Shown: piece by piece, positions 33,107 to 42,714 of the stretch
How positions within the stretch are numbered: the stretch's first letter is position 1
Layout of the letters: every line of letters starts with the position of its first letter
Assembly: GCF_003427025.1 (NCBI RefSeq)
Contig: NZ_QVAI01000019.1
Location: 64,151-128,150, forward strand
From: Jiangella endophytica
GTDB taxonomy: Bacteria > Actinomycetota > Actinomycetes > Jiangellales > Jiangellaceae
DNA length: 64,000 nucleotides
Reading direction: 5' to 3'
Position numbers and translations under genes: made by a program
The notes under the pieces: generated by a model
Seen by the model: the letters and a program-made list of their open reading frames with translations, nothing else
What the model was told of the DNA's origin: nothing
Databases searched by the model: none

Positions 33107-34879
33107 ATGCCGCAGGGACAGCCCACCAGGGACAACGGGACGACGATGACGGGCGCCGCCAGCCTCATCCGCTCGCTCGAGGCGGCCGGCGTCGACACCG
33201 TATTCGGCATTCCCGGTGGCGCCATTCTCCCGGCCTATGACCCGATGTTCGACTCCCAGCAGATTCGGCACATCCTGGTCCGGCACGAGCAGGGCGCCGG
33301 CCACGCGGCCGAGGGCTACGCGCTGGCGACGGGCAAGCCGGGCGTCTGCATGGCCACGTCGGGACCGGGGGCGACGAACCTGGTCACGCCCATCGCCGAC
33401 GCGCACATGGACTCCGTCCCGATGGTCGCGGTCACCGGTCAGGTGGCGACGGCGGCCATCGGCACCGACGCGTTCCAGGAAGCCGACATCCGCGGCATCA
33501 CGATGCCCATCACGAAGCACAACTACCTGGTCACCGACCCCGCGGAGATCCCGCGGACCATCGCCGAGGCGTTCCACATCGCGACCACGGGGCGGCCGGG
33601 GCCGGTCCTCGTCGACGTCGCCAAGGACGCCATGCAGGCCATGACGACGTTCCGCTGGCCGGTCGAGCTGGACCTCCCCGGCTACCGCCCGGTGACCCGT
33701 CCGCACGCCAAGCAGGTCCGCGAGGCGGCCCGGCTGATGGCCGCGGCCAAGCGCCCGGTCCTCTACGTCGGCGGCGGCGTGCTCCGCGCGCGGGCATGGA
33801 AAGAGCTGTCGGAGTTGGCGAGACTGACGGGCTTCCCCGTCGTCACCACGCTGACGGCACGCGGCGCGTTCCCCGACAGCCACCGGCAGCACCTCGGCAT
33901 GCCCGGCATGCACGGCGGCGTCGCGGCGGTCACGTCGTTGCAGAAGGCCGACCTGCTGATCGCCCTGGGCGCCCGGTTCGACGACCGCGTCACCGGCAAG
34001 CTGTCGTCGTTCGCGCCGAACGCCGCGGTCATCCACGCCGACATCGACCCCGCCGAGATCTCCAAGAACCGCGTCGCCGACGTCCCCATCGTGGGCGACT
34101 GCAAGGAGGTCATCAACGAGCTGATCCCGGCCATCGAGGCCGAGTTCGCCGCCGGCAACCAGACCGACCTCACCGGCTGGTGGCGACAACTGGACCAGTG
34201 GCGCGACAACTACCCGCTGGGCTACACACCGGCCGACAACGGCGAGCTCATGCCGCAGTACGTCATCGAAAGGCTCGGGCGGCTCGTCGGGTCCGACGCC
34301 ATCTACGTCGCCGGCGTCGGCCAGCACCAGATGTGGGCCTCGCAGTACATCTCCTACGAGAACCCGAACACCTGGCTGAACTCCGGCGGCGCCGGCACCA
34401 TGGGCTACGCCGTCCCGGCAGCCATGGGCGCGAAGGCCGGCCGGCCCGACACCACGGTGTGGGCCATCGACGGCGACGGCTGCTTCCAGATGACCAACCA
34501 GGAGCTGGCCACCTGCGCCATCGAGGGCATCCCGATCAAGGTCGCGGTCATCAACAACGAGAGCCTCGGCATGGTCCGGCAGTGGCAGACGCTCTTCTAC
34601 GACGGCCGCTACTCCAACACCGACCTCGGCAGCCGCCGCATCCCCGACTTCGCCAAGCTGGCCGAGGCCTACGGCTGCGTCGGGCTGCGCTGCGACACCG
34701 CCGAGGACGTCGACGCCACCATCGAGAAGGCGATGGCCGTCGACGACCGGCCGGTCGTGGTCGACTTCGGCGTCCACCGCGACGCCATGGTCTGGCCGAT
34801 GGTCGCGGCCGGCACCAGCAACGACGAGATCCAGATCGCCCGGGGCATGGCGCCGGAATGGGATAGAAGCGATGACTGA
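33107..34879 (+). CDS. ilvB: Acetolactate synthase large subunit
   Basis: Catalyses the first common step of valine, leucine and isoleucine synthesis, joining pyruvate with pyruvate or 2-oxobutyrate. The 590-residue thiamine diphosphate enzyme has [15 protein letters not shown], the catalytic Glu in [16 protein letters not shown], and [16 protein letters not shown]. The cofactor motif [12 protein letters not shown] runs on to [18 protein letters not shown] is 7 nt before the ATG. It is the first gene of ilvB-ilvN-ilvC and is controlled by the attenuator upstream. Confidence 0.98.
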   Translation: MPQGQPTRDNGTTMTGAASLIRSLEAAGVDTVFGIPGGAILPAYDPMFDSQQIRHILVRHEQGAGHAAEGYALATGKPGVCMATSGPGATNLVTPIADAHMDSVPMVAVTGQVATAAIGTDAFQEADIRGITMPITKHNYLVTDPAEIPRTIAEAFHIATTGRPGPVLVDVAKDAMQAMTTFRWPVELDLPGYRPVTRPHAKQVREAARLMAAAKRPVLYVGGGVLRARAWKELSELARLTGFPVVTTLTARGAFPDSHRQHLGMPGMHGGVAAVTSLQKADLLIALGARFDDRVTGKLSSFAPNAAVIHADIDPAEISKNRVADVPIVGDCKEVINELIPAIEAEFAAGNQTDLTGWWRQLDQWRDNYPLGYTPADNGELMPQYVIERLGRLVGSDAIYVAGVGQHQMWASQYISYENPNTWLNSGGAGTMGYAVPAAMGAKAGRPDTTVWAIDGDGCFQMTNQELATCAIEGIPIKVAVINNESLGMVRQWQTLFYDGRYSNTDLGSRRIPDFAKLAEAYGCVGLRCDTAEDVDATIEKAMAVDDRPVVVDFGVHRDAMVWPMVAAGTSNDEIQIARGMAPEWDRSDD

Positions 34880-34917
34880 GCCGGCGGCAAGCCCCGCGCT
34901 TCGGAAGGAAGTCTGAG

Positions 34918-35442
34918 ATGAGCAAGCACACGCTGTCGGTGCTGGTCGAGAACAAGCCCGGTGTGCTCGCGCGCATCGCCGCCCTGTTCTCGCGCCGCGG
35001 CTTCAACATCGACTCGCTCGCGGTCGGGCCGACGGAGCACCCGGCGGTCTCCCGCATGACGGTCGTCGTCGACGTCGAGGACTCGCCGCTCGAGCAGGTC
35101 ACCAAGCAGCTCAACAAGCTGGTCAACGTCCTCAAGATCGTCGAGCTCGACCCCGGCCAGTCGGTCCAGCGCGAGCTGGTCCTGGTCAAGGTGCGCACGG
35201 ACAACGAGACCCGCCCGCACGTGCTGCAGACGGTCGAGCTGTTCCGCGCCAAGGTCGTCGACGTCGCCGCCGATGCGGTGACCATCGAGGCGACCGGCTC
35301 GTCGGACAAGTTGAGCGCGCTGCTCAAGGTGCTGGAACCGTACGGCATCCGCGAGCTCGTGCAGTCCGGTGTGGTGGCGGTGGGGCGCGGATCGCGGTCC
35401 ATCACCGACCGCGCGCTGCGGCCGGTCGACCGAGTCGCATAA
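34918..35442 (+). CDS. ilvN: Acetolactate synthase small (regulatory) subunit
   Basis: A 174-residue regulatory subunit that gives feedback inhibition by branched-chain amino acids. The N-terminal ACT domain (LSVLVENKPGVLARIAALFS, RRGFNIDSLAVGPTEHPAVS) and the C-terminal domain (VDVAADAVTIEATGSSDKLS) are complete. It lies 38 nt after ilvB and 42 nt before ilvC, with GGAAGGAAG before the ATG. Confidence 0.98.
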   Translation: MSKHTLSVLVENKPGVLARIAALFSRRGFNIDSLAVGPTEHPAVSRMTVVVDVEDSPLEQVTKQLNKLVNVLKIVELDPGQSVQRELVLVKVRTDNETRPHVLQTVELFRAKVVDVAADAVTIEATGSSDKLSALLKVLEPYGIRELVQSGVVAVGRGSRSITDRALRPVDRVA

Positions 35443-36513
<1,071 letters not shown>

Positions 36514-36550
36514 TGCGGTCGCACGCCCACCTCCGGGACGGGGTATCGCG

Positions 36551-37189
36551 ATGATCTCGACGACACACCTGCTGGCCTTCGTCGTCAGCTCGTTCGTTCT
36601 CATCGCGGTCCCCGGCCCGAGCGTGCTGTTCACCGTCGGCCGGGCGTTGGTACTCGGCCGGCGCGGCGGCATCGCGTCGGCCTCGGGCAACGCCGTGGGC
36701 GCGTTCCTGCAGGTGCTCGCCGTGGCGTTCGGCCTGGGCGCGGTCGTCGAGCGATCCATCGTCGTCTTCACCGTCATCAAGTTCGTCGGCGCCGCCTACC
36801 TCGTCTATCTGGGCGTGCAGGCGATCCGGCACCGGCGGTCCTTCGCCGACGCGGCGGCAGGGGCGGTCCGTCTCACCAGCGCCCGCCGTGCCGCGCGCGA
36901 GGCGTTCGTCGTCGGCCTGACGAACCCCAAGGTCATCGTGTTCTTCGCGGCCGTCCTCCCGCAGTTCATCGATCCGGCCGGCGCGCACCCGACCGTGCAG
37001 ATGCTGCTGTTCGGGGCCGTGTTCACGGTGATGGCGTTCCTCATGGACAGCTGCTGGGCGCTCGGTGCCGGCACCGCACGCGACTGGTTCGCCCGCTCGC
37101 CGGGGCGGATGGGTCACTTCAGCGCCGTCGGCGGCGTCGCGATGATCGGGCTGGGCGCCCGGCTGGCGGTCACCGGCCGGCACGACTGA
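36551..37189 (+). CDS. LysE/RhtB-family amino acid exporter
   Basis: A 212-residue membrane protein with five to six hydrophobic segments. The family start MISTTHLLAFVVSSFVLIAV is followed by PGPSVLFTVGRAL, GNAVGAFLQVLAVAFGLG and GLTNPKVIVFFAAVLPQFI. Such proteins export amino acids or homoserine lactone-type compounds. It begins 38 nt after ilvC and might relieve branched-chain amino acid excess, but its ribosome site is weak and it may have its own promoter. The AraC gene follows 1 nt after its stop. Confidence 0.9.
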   Translation: MISTTHLLAFVVSSFVLIAVPGPSVLFTVGRALVLGRRGGIASASGNAVGAFLQVLAVAFGLGAVVERSIVVFTVIKFVGAAYLVYLGVQAIRHRRSFADAAAGAVRLTSARRAAREAFVVGLTNPKVIVFFAAVLPQFIDPAGAHPTVQMLLFGAVFTVMAFLMDSCWALGAGTARDWFARSPGRMGHFSAVGGVAMIGLGARLAVTGRHD

Positions 37190-37190
37190 C

Positions 37191-38003
37191 GTGCTCCTCC
37201 GGCGGCCCCGCGCCGAGCTGGCGCCGTTCGTCGAGCACCTCTGGTACCTCGACCAACCGCTGCCGCCCGGCCGCGACCGGACCCTGCCCACCGGCGCGGC
37301 GCAGCTGGTCGTCAACCTCGCCGCCGACCGTCTGAACTGGTACGACGGCGACGACCTCAGCCGTCCTGGCGGGGTGGGCGGGGCCGGCCTGTGCGCCCCG
37401 CTGGCCCGTCCCATCGGCGTCGACACCGCCGACCAGGCCGCCACCGCGGGCGTCGTGTTCCGGCCGGGCGGCGTCGTGGCCTTCGGCGACGTCCCGGCGG
37501 CCGCGCTCACCGACCCGGTCACCCCGCTCGCCGACCTCTGGGGCGCCGACGGCGGCGCCGTACGCGAGCGGGTGCTCGTGGCGGCGACGCCGGGGGAGCG
37601 GCTGGACGCGCTGGAGCGCGTGCTGCTCGCGCGGTTGCGGGCGGCCGGCCTGCCGGGCCCCGACGGTGCCGTCGTCTACGCCGTCGCCGCCCTCGACCGC
37701 GGTGCCGCTGTTGGCGTGGTGGCCGAGCGGATCGGCGCGTCCGCGTCGACCCTGCAGCGTCGCTTCCGCGCCGCCGTCGGGTTGTCGCCGAAGCAGTTCG
37801 GCCGGGTCCGGCGGCTGCAGCGGGTGCTTCGAGCCGTGACGACGCCGGGCGGCCCCGCGCCCGACTGGGCGGAGGTCGCGGCCCGGCACGGCTACTTCGA
37901 CCAGGCCCACCTCGTCAACGACTTCCGCGCGCTCACCGGCCTCACTCCCGGCCGCTACGTCCCGCGCTCGGCCGCCGAGCACAACCACGTGCCGCTGGGC
38001 TGA
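37191..38003 (+). CDS. AraC-family transcriptional regulator (DUF6597 N-terminal type)
   Basis: A 270-residue regulator. The N-terminal domain starts RPRAELAPFVEHLWYLDQPL, as in DUF6597 regulators, and holds TLPTGAAQLVVNLAADRL and TAGVVFRPGGVVAFG. The C-terminal HTH includes AVGVVAERIGASASTLQRRF and AEVAARHGYFDQAHLVNDFR. The GTG at 37191 follows the LysE stop by a single base, so both are probably co-transcribed. The target is unknown. Confidence 0.88.
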   Translation: MLLRRPRAELAPFVEHLWYLDQPLPPGRDRTLPTGAAQLVVNLAADRLNWYDGDDLSRPGGVGGAGLCAPLARPIGVDTADQAATAGVVFRPGGVVAFGDVPAAALTDPVTPLADLWGADGGAVRERVLVAATPGERLDALERVLLARLRAAGLPGPDGAVVYAVAALDRGAAVGVVAERIGASASTLQRRFRAAVGLSPKQFGRVRRLQRVLRAVTTPGGPAPDWAEVAARHGYFDQAHLVNDFRALTGLTPGRYVPRSAAEHNHVPLG

Positions 38004-38025
38004 CGCCTGCCCCCTCCGTCTCGAA

Positions 38026-38054
38026 TTGATCTTGCTCGGCGGAGCCGGTAGGGT
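38026..38054 (+). promoter_or_regulatory. Promoter of the DUF222-HNH gene (leaderless)
   Basis: TTGATC (38026-38031) and TAGGGT (38049-38054) are separated by 17 bp. The predicted start point, 38061, is one base before the ATG at 38062. Both boxes and the spacing fit the housekeeping consensus well. Confidence 0.65.
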
Positions 38055-38061
38055 TGTTCGC

Positions 38062-40182
38062 ATGTTCGATAAAGTGCTACTAGCTGCTACGCCGCCGGGC
38101 GCTCGTCCGGCGGCGGGGCCGCTCGTGGTGTGGCATCCGGACACCTTCGACTGGGTGCGGCTCGAGCCGGCCGATCTGCTCGCCGACTCCGTCGAGCCGG
38201 GGTTCCTGGAGCGGTCGGCCCGGGTGCTGCCCGCCGATGCGGAGCGCACGCCGACGGGTCCTGAGCTGGCCGCCGTCCTGGCCGCGTTCGACGCCGGCTC
38301 GGCCGGTGCGTACGACCTCGTCGAGGCGGCCGCCGGGTGGGCGCGGCTGGCGGCCTGGGTTGCCGCCGGCGAGGCCGACGTGCTCGCCGAGCTGACCACG
38401 CGTCATGAGCTGCGACCCGCCGAGTCCACCTGCCGGTCGGTCCATCCGGTCACCGTCACCGCGGTCGAGGTGGCGGGGCGGTGCCAGCGCACGGTCAAGC
38501 AGGCCGAGAACCTGGTCGGCCACTCCGTCCAGTTGGTCGACGACTTCGCCAGCACCCACGCCGCGTTGTCGGCGGGGTTGATCGACCTGCGCCGGGCGCG
38601 CGTCATCACCGACGAGCTGGGCGGCCAGGACCCCGCGGTGCGTGAGCTGGTCGAGGCCGACGTCCTTCCCGAGGCGCCGTTCATCGATGCGGTGGCGCTG
38701 CGCAAGCTGATCAAGCGGCGGCTGCATCAGCTGGCGCCGGTCGAGACCGCTGAACGCAACCGCGTCGCCCGCGACGGCCGCTACGTCGCGGTCACGCCGG
38801 CATCGGACGGCATGGCGTTCCTCGAGGCGTTGCTGCCGGCCGAGGACGCCACGGCGCTGCACACGGCGTTGAACTCGGCCGCGGCCGACGCCAAACGCGC
38901 CGACGCGGCGGCGGGGTTGCCCGTCCGGCCCCACGACCATCGGCGCGCCGACGCGCTGGCGGAGCTCGCGTGGGCCGCCCTGGCTGCCTGCGCCGATGTT
39001 GCGGGTGGCGGTGCTGCGGGCGGTGGTGCTGCGGGCGGCGGTGCTGCGGGCGGTGGTGCTGCGGGCGGTGGTGCTGCGGGCGGTGGTGCTGCGGGTGGCG
39101 GTGCGGGCCGCACCTTGGTCGCCCACGCTGCCGACACCGACCATCCGGTCGCCCACGCTGCCGACGCCGACCATCCGGTCGCCCACGCTGCCGACGCCCA
39201 CCGTCCCGACGGCCGCGGTGCGGGCGTCGGCGGTGCGGGTCATGCCGCAGGCGTGGACCGCGCCAGGGGCCAGGCGCGGGCTCGCGCGACCTCGGCCGCC
39301 TCTCCTGGCATCGCGACCGGCACCGCGGGGGCGGGCCAGTTGGATCGGGGCGGCGGTGGCTGGCCTGGCGGGCCGCCGGCAGGAGCAACCACCGCGGCGA
39401 CCACCACCGCGGCGACCACGACCGCGACCACCGCAGCGGCGACCACGACCGCGACCACCGCAGCGGCGACCACGGCCGCGACCACCACCGCGACCACCAC
39501 CGCGGCGGCCGCGCCACCCATGGCCGGCGCGGGCGGCGAGTCCACCGGTGCCGCACCGCGCGCCGACGCGAGTGGCCCGCGCGGGTCCGCTCTGCGTGCC
39601 GGCGCGGGCGGCGAGTCCGCTGGCGCCGCACCGCGTGCCGGTGCGGGTGGCCCACGCCAGCGCGCGCCGCGTGCCGGTGCGGGTGGGGTCGGCCGTCCTG
39701 CTGCGCGGTCCACACGGCGGCGGTCCGTCAGCGTGCACGTCACCGTCCCGTTCACGACGCTGACGGGGCTGAGCGACGAGCCGGGCGAGCTGGAGGGCTA
39801 CGGGCCCATCCCCGCTCACGTCGCCCGGGCGCTCGCTGCCGAGGGCGTGTGGACGTGGCTGCGTGCCGACCCCGCCACGGGGCAGCTCCTCGACCTCGGC
39901 AGGACGAGGTACCGGCCGAGCAGGGCACTGGCCCGGTTCATCACCGCCCGCGACCGCACGTGCCGCATGCCCGGCTGCCACCGATCGGCCCGAGCCGCCG
40001 ACATCGACCACATCGTCCCGTTCGCCGCCGGCGGCCCCACCAGTCGCGCGAACCTCCAGGCGCTCTGCGAGACCCACCACCTGATCAAGCACCTCGGCCG
40101 CTGGAGCGCCGAGCGACGCCCCGGCGGATCGACGCGATGGACCAGCCCTACCGGGCACCGATACCTGAAGCGCCCGGGCTGA
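38062..40182 (+). CDS. DUF222 domain-containing HNH endonuclease with repeat insert
   Basis: A 706-residue protein. The N-terminal DUF222 helical domain covers about 60-310 (ELTTRHELRPAESTCRSVHP, LIDLRRARVITDELGGQDPA). A C-terminal HNH nuclease (about 630-700) has CRMPGCHRSARAADIDHIVP, then PTSRANLQALCETHHLIKH with the expected Cys, Asp-His, Asn and His. Between them about 240 residues are simple repeats: seven AGGGA units, three VAHAADADHP-like units, a Thr/Ala tract and Gly/Ala/Arg units. Relatives (the 13E12 family of mycobacteria) lack such a large insert. They are multi-copy and of uncertain role. Confidence 0.88.
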   Translation: MFDKVLLAATPPGARPAAGPLVVWHPDTFDWVRLEPADLLADSVEPGFLERSARVLPADAERTPTGPELAAVLAAFDAGSAGAYDLVEAAAGWARLAAWVAAGEADVLAELTTRHELRPAESTCRSVHPVTVTAVEVAGRCQRTVKQAENLVGHSVQLVDDFASTHAALSAGLIDLRRARVITDELGGQDPAVRELVEADVLPEAPFIDAVALRKLIKRRLHQLAPVETAERNRVARDGRYVAVTPASDGMAFLEALLPAEDATALHTALNSAAADAKRADAAAGLPVRPHDHRRADALAELAWAALAACADVAGGGAAGGGAAGGGAAGGGAAGGGAAGGGAAGGGAGRTLVAHAADTDHPVAHAADADHPVAHAADAHRPDGRGAGVGGAGHAAGVDRARGQARARATSAASPGIATGTAGAGQLDRGGGGWPGGPPAGATTAATTTAATTTATTAAATTTATTAAATTAATTTATTTAAAAPPMAGAGGESTGAAPRADASGPRGSALRAGAGGESAGAAPRAGAGGPRQRAPRAGAGGVGRPAARSTRRRSVSVHVTVPFTTLTGLSDEPGELEGYGPIPAHVARALAAEGVWTWLRADPATGQLLDLGRTRYRPSRALARFITARDRTCRMPGCHRSARAADIDHIVPFAAGGPTSRANLQALCETHHLIKHLGRWSAERRPGGSTRWTSPTGHRYLKRPG
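39001..39105 (+). repeat. Seven tandem 15-bp repeats inside the DUF222-HNH gene
   Basis: Unit GCGGGCGGTGGTGCT, encoding Ala-Gly-Gly-Gly-Ala, occurs seven times in register with small changes. Being in frame, gain or loss of copies would only change linker length. Confidence 0.85.
39118..39207 (+). repeat. Three 30-bp repeats inside the DUF222-HNH gene
   Basis: Three units starting GTCGCCCACGCTGCCGAC encode VAHAADTDHP, VAHAADADHP and VAHAADAHRP. The first two are nearly identical and the third is degenerate at its end. Confidence 0.8.
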
Positions 40183-40229
40183 CCGATTTCTCCAAGCGCG
40201 CGGCCGCCGCATCGGGCCACGATGGTCGC

Positions 40230-40643
40230 ATGAACGCGATGACCGTGACCCCGAAGCTCGTCGTCGACGGGGCCGACCGTGCCCTCGACTTCTACCGCCG
40301 CGCGCTCGGCGCCGAGCCCGGCGTCCGGTACGCCGGGCCCGGCGGCAAGGTGGTCTACGCCGAGTTCCGGCTCGGCGCCGGCCTGCTGTCGATCAAGGAC
40401 GCCGACGCGCACGATCCGGCCGCCGGCGCCCTGTTCACGCTCGAGGTCGCCGACCCGGACGCCCTCGGAGCCGCCCTGGAGCGGGCCGGGGCGACCGTCG
40501 TCTTCCCGATCGACGACCAGCCGTACGGTATGCGCCAGGGCCGGCTCCGCGACCCGTTCGGCATCCAGTGGATCGTCTCGCGACCGGCCGAGGACCTCAG
40601 CGCCGACGAGGTGCAGCGACGGCTGGACGCGCATCCGGGCTGA
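40230..40643 (+). CDS. VOC (glyoxalase/PhnB-like) family protein
   Basis: A 137-residue protein with two beta-alpha-beta-beta-beta modules (LVVDGADRALDFYRRALGAE, VVYAEFRLGAGLLSIKDADA, LFTLEVADPDALGAALERAG, MRQGRLRDPFGIQWIVS). The pattern is that of PhnB-like glyoxalase/bleomycin-resistance proteins; the function of these single-domain members is mostly unknown. The ATG at 40230 is used, with a second ATG at 40239. The last 47 bp overlap the 3' end of the convergent PhzE/TrpEG gene. Confidence 0.85.
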   Translation: MNAMTVTPKLVVDGADRALDFYRRALGAEPGVRYAGPGGKVVYAEFRLGAGLLSIKDADAHDPAAGALFTLEVADPDALGAALERAGATVVFPIDDQPYGMRQGRLRDPFGIQWIVSRPAEDLSADEVQRRLDAHPG

Positions 40644-42546
40644 GCACGCCCGTCACCAGCTCCGCCAGCAGGTCGATCCCCTCGGTGGACAGGATCGACT
40701 CCAGATGGAACTGCACCGACGCGAACCCGGCGCCGCGCAGCGCGAACACCTCACCGGTCTCCGGCTGCGCCGCGGCCTCGACGCCGGGCGGCAGGACGGC
40801 GCCGTCGGCCAGCCGGGCCGCGTAGGTGTTGTAGAACCCGACCCGGGTCTCGCGGCCGAACAACGGCACCGGCCGCTGCGTGCCCTGGTACGGCTGCGGC
40901 AGTAGCCCGAGCGGCAGCCCGACCAGCCCGGCCAGCACCTGGTGACTCAGGCAGACGGCGAGCAGGGGGCGCTGCGCGGCCAGCCGAGCCCGGACGACGT
41001 CGTGCAGCCGGGCGATGCGCGGGTCGGCGACGTCGCGCGGGTCGCCGGGGCCGGGGCCGGCCAGCAGCAGGTCGTACGCGTCGCCGGTCGCCGGGCCGAC
41101 CTCGGACCAACGCCGGACCTCCGCCCGCATCCCGAGCCGGCGCAGCAGATGCGCCAGCATCGCCGTCCACCGGTCCTCGGCGTCGACGATCAGCACCGAC
41201 CGCCCGGCCAGCGCGGGCCGCTCGTCCTGGCCCTGCGGCCGCAGCCAGAACGGCGCCAGCGTGCGGTTGCGCACGGTCAGCGCGGCAGCGACCTCGGGAT
41301 GGTCCGCGAAGGACGGGCGGTCGTCCGTGAGCGTGGGACGGTTGTCCGCGAGCGCGGGACGGTCGTCCGTGAGCGCGGGGCGGTCGTCCGCGAACGACGC
41401 TACGGCCGCCTCGCGCACCCCGAGCGCCGTCAGCACCCCGGCCGCCTTCGCGTGCGTCTCGGCGACTTCGTGGCCGGCGACCGAGTGCCGCACGAGGGTC
41501 GCGCCGACCGGTACCCGCACCGTCCCGTCGGGCTCCAGGTAGGCGGTGCGGATGAGGATCGGCGCGTCGACGCTGAGCCGGTCGCCGGTGCCCTCGATCA
41601 GCGCTGCCACGCCCGCGTAGTACCCCCGCCCACCCACCTCATAGCGGGTGATCACCCGAGCCGCGTTCTCCAGCGGCGACCCCGTCACCGTCGGGGCGAA
41701 CATCGTCTCGCGCAGCACGTCGCGCACGTCCATCCGCGTCGTGCCCTCGAGCAGGTACTCGGTGTGGATGAGGTGGCTCATCTCGTTGAGGTAGGGCCCG
41801 AGCACGCGTCCGCCGTCCTCGCACACGGCGCTCATCATCTTCAGCTCCTCGTCGACCACCATGAACAGTTCCTCGGTCTCCTTCGGGTCGGCGAGGAACC
41901 GCAGCAGGTCGTCGGTGGTCGTGCCGCCGGCCGGAACCCGGTACGTGCCGCTGATCGGGTTCATCACGACGGTGCCGTCGTCGACGCTGACGTGCCGCTC
42001 GGGCGTCGCGCCGACCATCGTCACGTCGCCGGCGTGCACGACGAACGTCCAGTACGCGCCCGGTTCGCCGGTGAGCAGCCGGCCGAACAGCCGCAGCGCC
42101 GCCTGGGGCACCGATCCGGTGAGCCGGGCCAGGTAGTCGCGCCGGATGACGAAGTTGGCGCCGGCGCCGCGGCCGATCTCGTCGCGGATGACCCGGCCGA
42201 CGATGTCCGCGTACTCGTCGTCGGCGACGTCGAACCCGCCGGGCGCGACGTCGACGTCGCCGCCCACCGCGGCCAGGACCTCCGAACGGTCCAACGCGAC
42301 CCGCGACCGCACCCGCAGGCAGCGCAACGGCGCGCCGTCGTCGTGGCACTCGAAGCCGCGCTCGGACAGCTGTCGGTACGGGATCAGCGCCAGCGTCGCC
42401 GGGCTGGCGTCGTCGGGCAGCGGGATCTCCGCGAGCCGGTCGACGTCGACGAGGTCACCGAGCAGCAGTTCGACGCCGGGCCGGCCGGAGCGGGCGAGCA
42501 GCGCGAACGGCGGGGGCGCGGGATCGTCGAGCAGGTCGTCGAGCAT
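40597..42546 (-). CDS. Fused anthranilate synthase (PhzE/TrpEG type)
   Basis: A 649-residue fusion of a chorismate-binding synthase (about 1-380) and a glutamine amidotransferase (about 440-640). The synthase has NPISGTYRVPAGG and VVDEELKMMSAVCEDGGRV, then GPYLNEMSHLIHTEYLLEG. These are closer to PhzE than to classical TrpE. The glutaminase triad is visible (CLSHQ, FHLES). The linker holds four 7-residue repeats (TDDRPAL type, about 383-411). AAGGAA lies 6 nt before the ATG. A trp leader and attenuator sit 57 nt upstream, so it probably makes anthranilate for tryptophan, although PhzE relatives make the phenazine precursor ADIC. Confidence 0.9.
   Translation of the reverse strand: MLDDLLDDPAPPPFALLARSGRPGVELLLGDLVDVDRLAEIPLPDDASPATLALIPYRQLSERGFECHDDGAPLRCLRVRSRVALDRSEVLAAVGGDVDVAPGGFDVADDEYADIVGRVIRDEIGRGAGANFVIRRDYLARLTGSVPQAALRLFGRLLTGEPGAYWTFVVHAGDVTMVGATPERHVSVDDGTVVMNPISGTYRVPAGGTTTDDLLRFLADPKETEELFMVVDEELKMMSAVCEDGGRVLGPYLNEMSHLIHTEYLLEGTTRMDVRDVLRETMFAPTVTGSPLENAARVITRYEVGGRGYYAGVAALIEGTGDRLSVDAPILIRTAYLEPDGTVRVPVGATLVRHSVAGHEVAETHAKAAGVLTALGVREAAVASFADDRPALTDDRPALADNRPTLTDDRPSFADHPEVAAALTVRNRTLAPFWLRPQGQDERPALAGRSVLIVDAEDRWTAMLAHLLRRLGMRAEVRRWSEVGPATGDAYDLLLAGPGPGDPRDVADPRIARLHDVVRARLAAQRPLLAVCLSHQVLAGLVGLPLGLLPQPYQGTQRPVPLFGRETRVGFYNTYAARLADGAVLPPGVEAAAQPETGEVFALRGAGFASVQFHLESILSTEGIDLLAELVTGVLSPDARPAVAAPRRR
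41312..41395 (-). repeat. 21-bp tandem repeats in the TrpEG linker
   Basis: Four in-frame copies of a 21-bp unit encode ADDRPAL-, TDDRPAL-, ADNRPTL- and TDDRPSF-like heptads joining the synthase and glutaminase domains. The copies differ by a few bases. Confidence 0.75.
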
Positions 42547-42602
42547 GGACGTTCCTTCCGGTCGAGCCTCGACCGGGGCGGGACGGTGCCGGACACGACA
42601 AC

Positions 42603-42668
42603 GACCGCCTCGGTGAGGCGGTCGCTTGCGTGGGGTACGCGAAGGGAATGGGCCGCCTAGGAGGCGGG
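42603..42668 (-). terminator. trp attenuator: three mutually exclusive hairpins
   Basis: In the message, region 1 CCGCCU and region 2 AGGCGG form a 6-bp hairpin around the leader stop codon. Region 2 can pair instead with CCGCCU in region 3. Region 3 GACCGCCUC and region 4 GAGGCGGUC form a perfect 9-bp terminator stem with an ACC loop (42603-42623). This is the classical 1:2, 2:3, 3:4 arrangement of tryptophan attenuators. The T-run after the terminator is weak. An attenuator-controlled anthranilate synthase gene is known from Streptomyces venezuelae. Confidence 0.85.
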
Positions 42669-42698
42669 CCACCACATGCCGAGCACGGTCGCGTACAT
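42657..42698 (-). CDS. trp leader peptide
   Basis: Thirteen codons, MYATVLGMWWPAS, with two adjacent Trp codons five positions before the stop, which lies inside the first hairpin. TAAGGT ends 8 nt before the ATG, so the message is nearly leaderless and no ribosome site is present. Stalling at the Trp codons would cover region 1 and allow the 2:3 antiterminator to form. Confidence 0.88.
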   Translation of the reverse strand: MYATVLGMWWPAS

Positions 42699-42714
42699 GC
42701 CGCAGACCTTAGCA

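Noticed and set aside
33014-34777. 587-codon minus-strand frame opposite ilvB
   Set aside because: Antisense of a certain gene; Asp/Gly/Val-rich without motifs.
39001-39207. CRISPR-like regular repeats
   Set aside because: Repeats are contiguous, in frame and encode AGGGA and VAHAADADHP units; there are no spacers and no cas genes.
38026-40182. HNH protein as a mobile intron or homing endonuclease
   Set aside because: The DUF222-HNH layout belongs to the actinobacterial 13E12-like family; no intron ends, target-site duplication or transposase is visible.
40597-42546. Phenazine biosynthesis locus
   Set aside because: Only the PhzE-like enzyme is present; no phzA/B, D, F or G genes nearby and the gene is under a trp attenuator.
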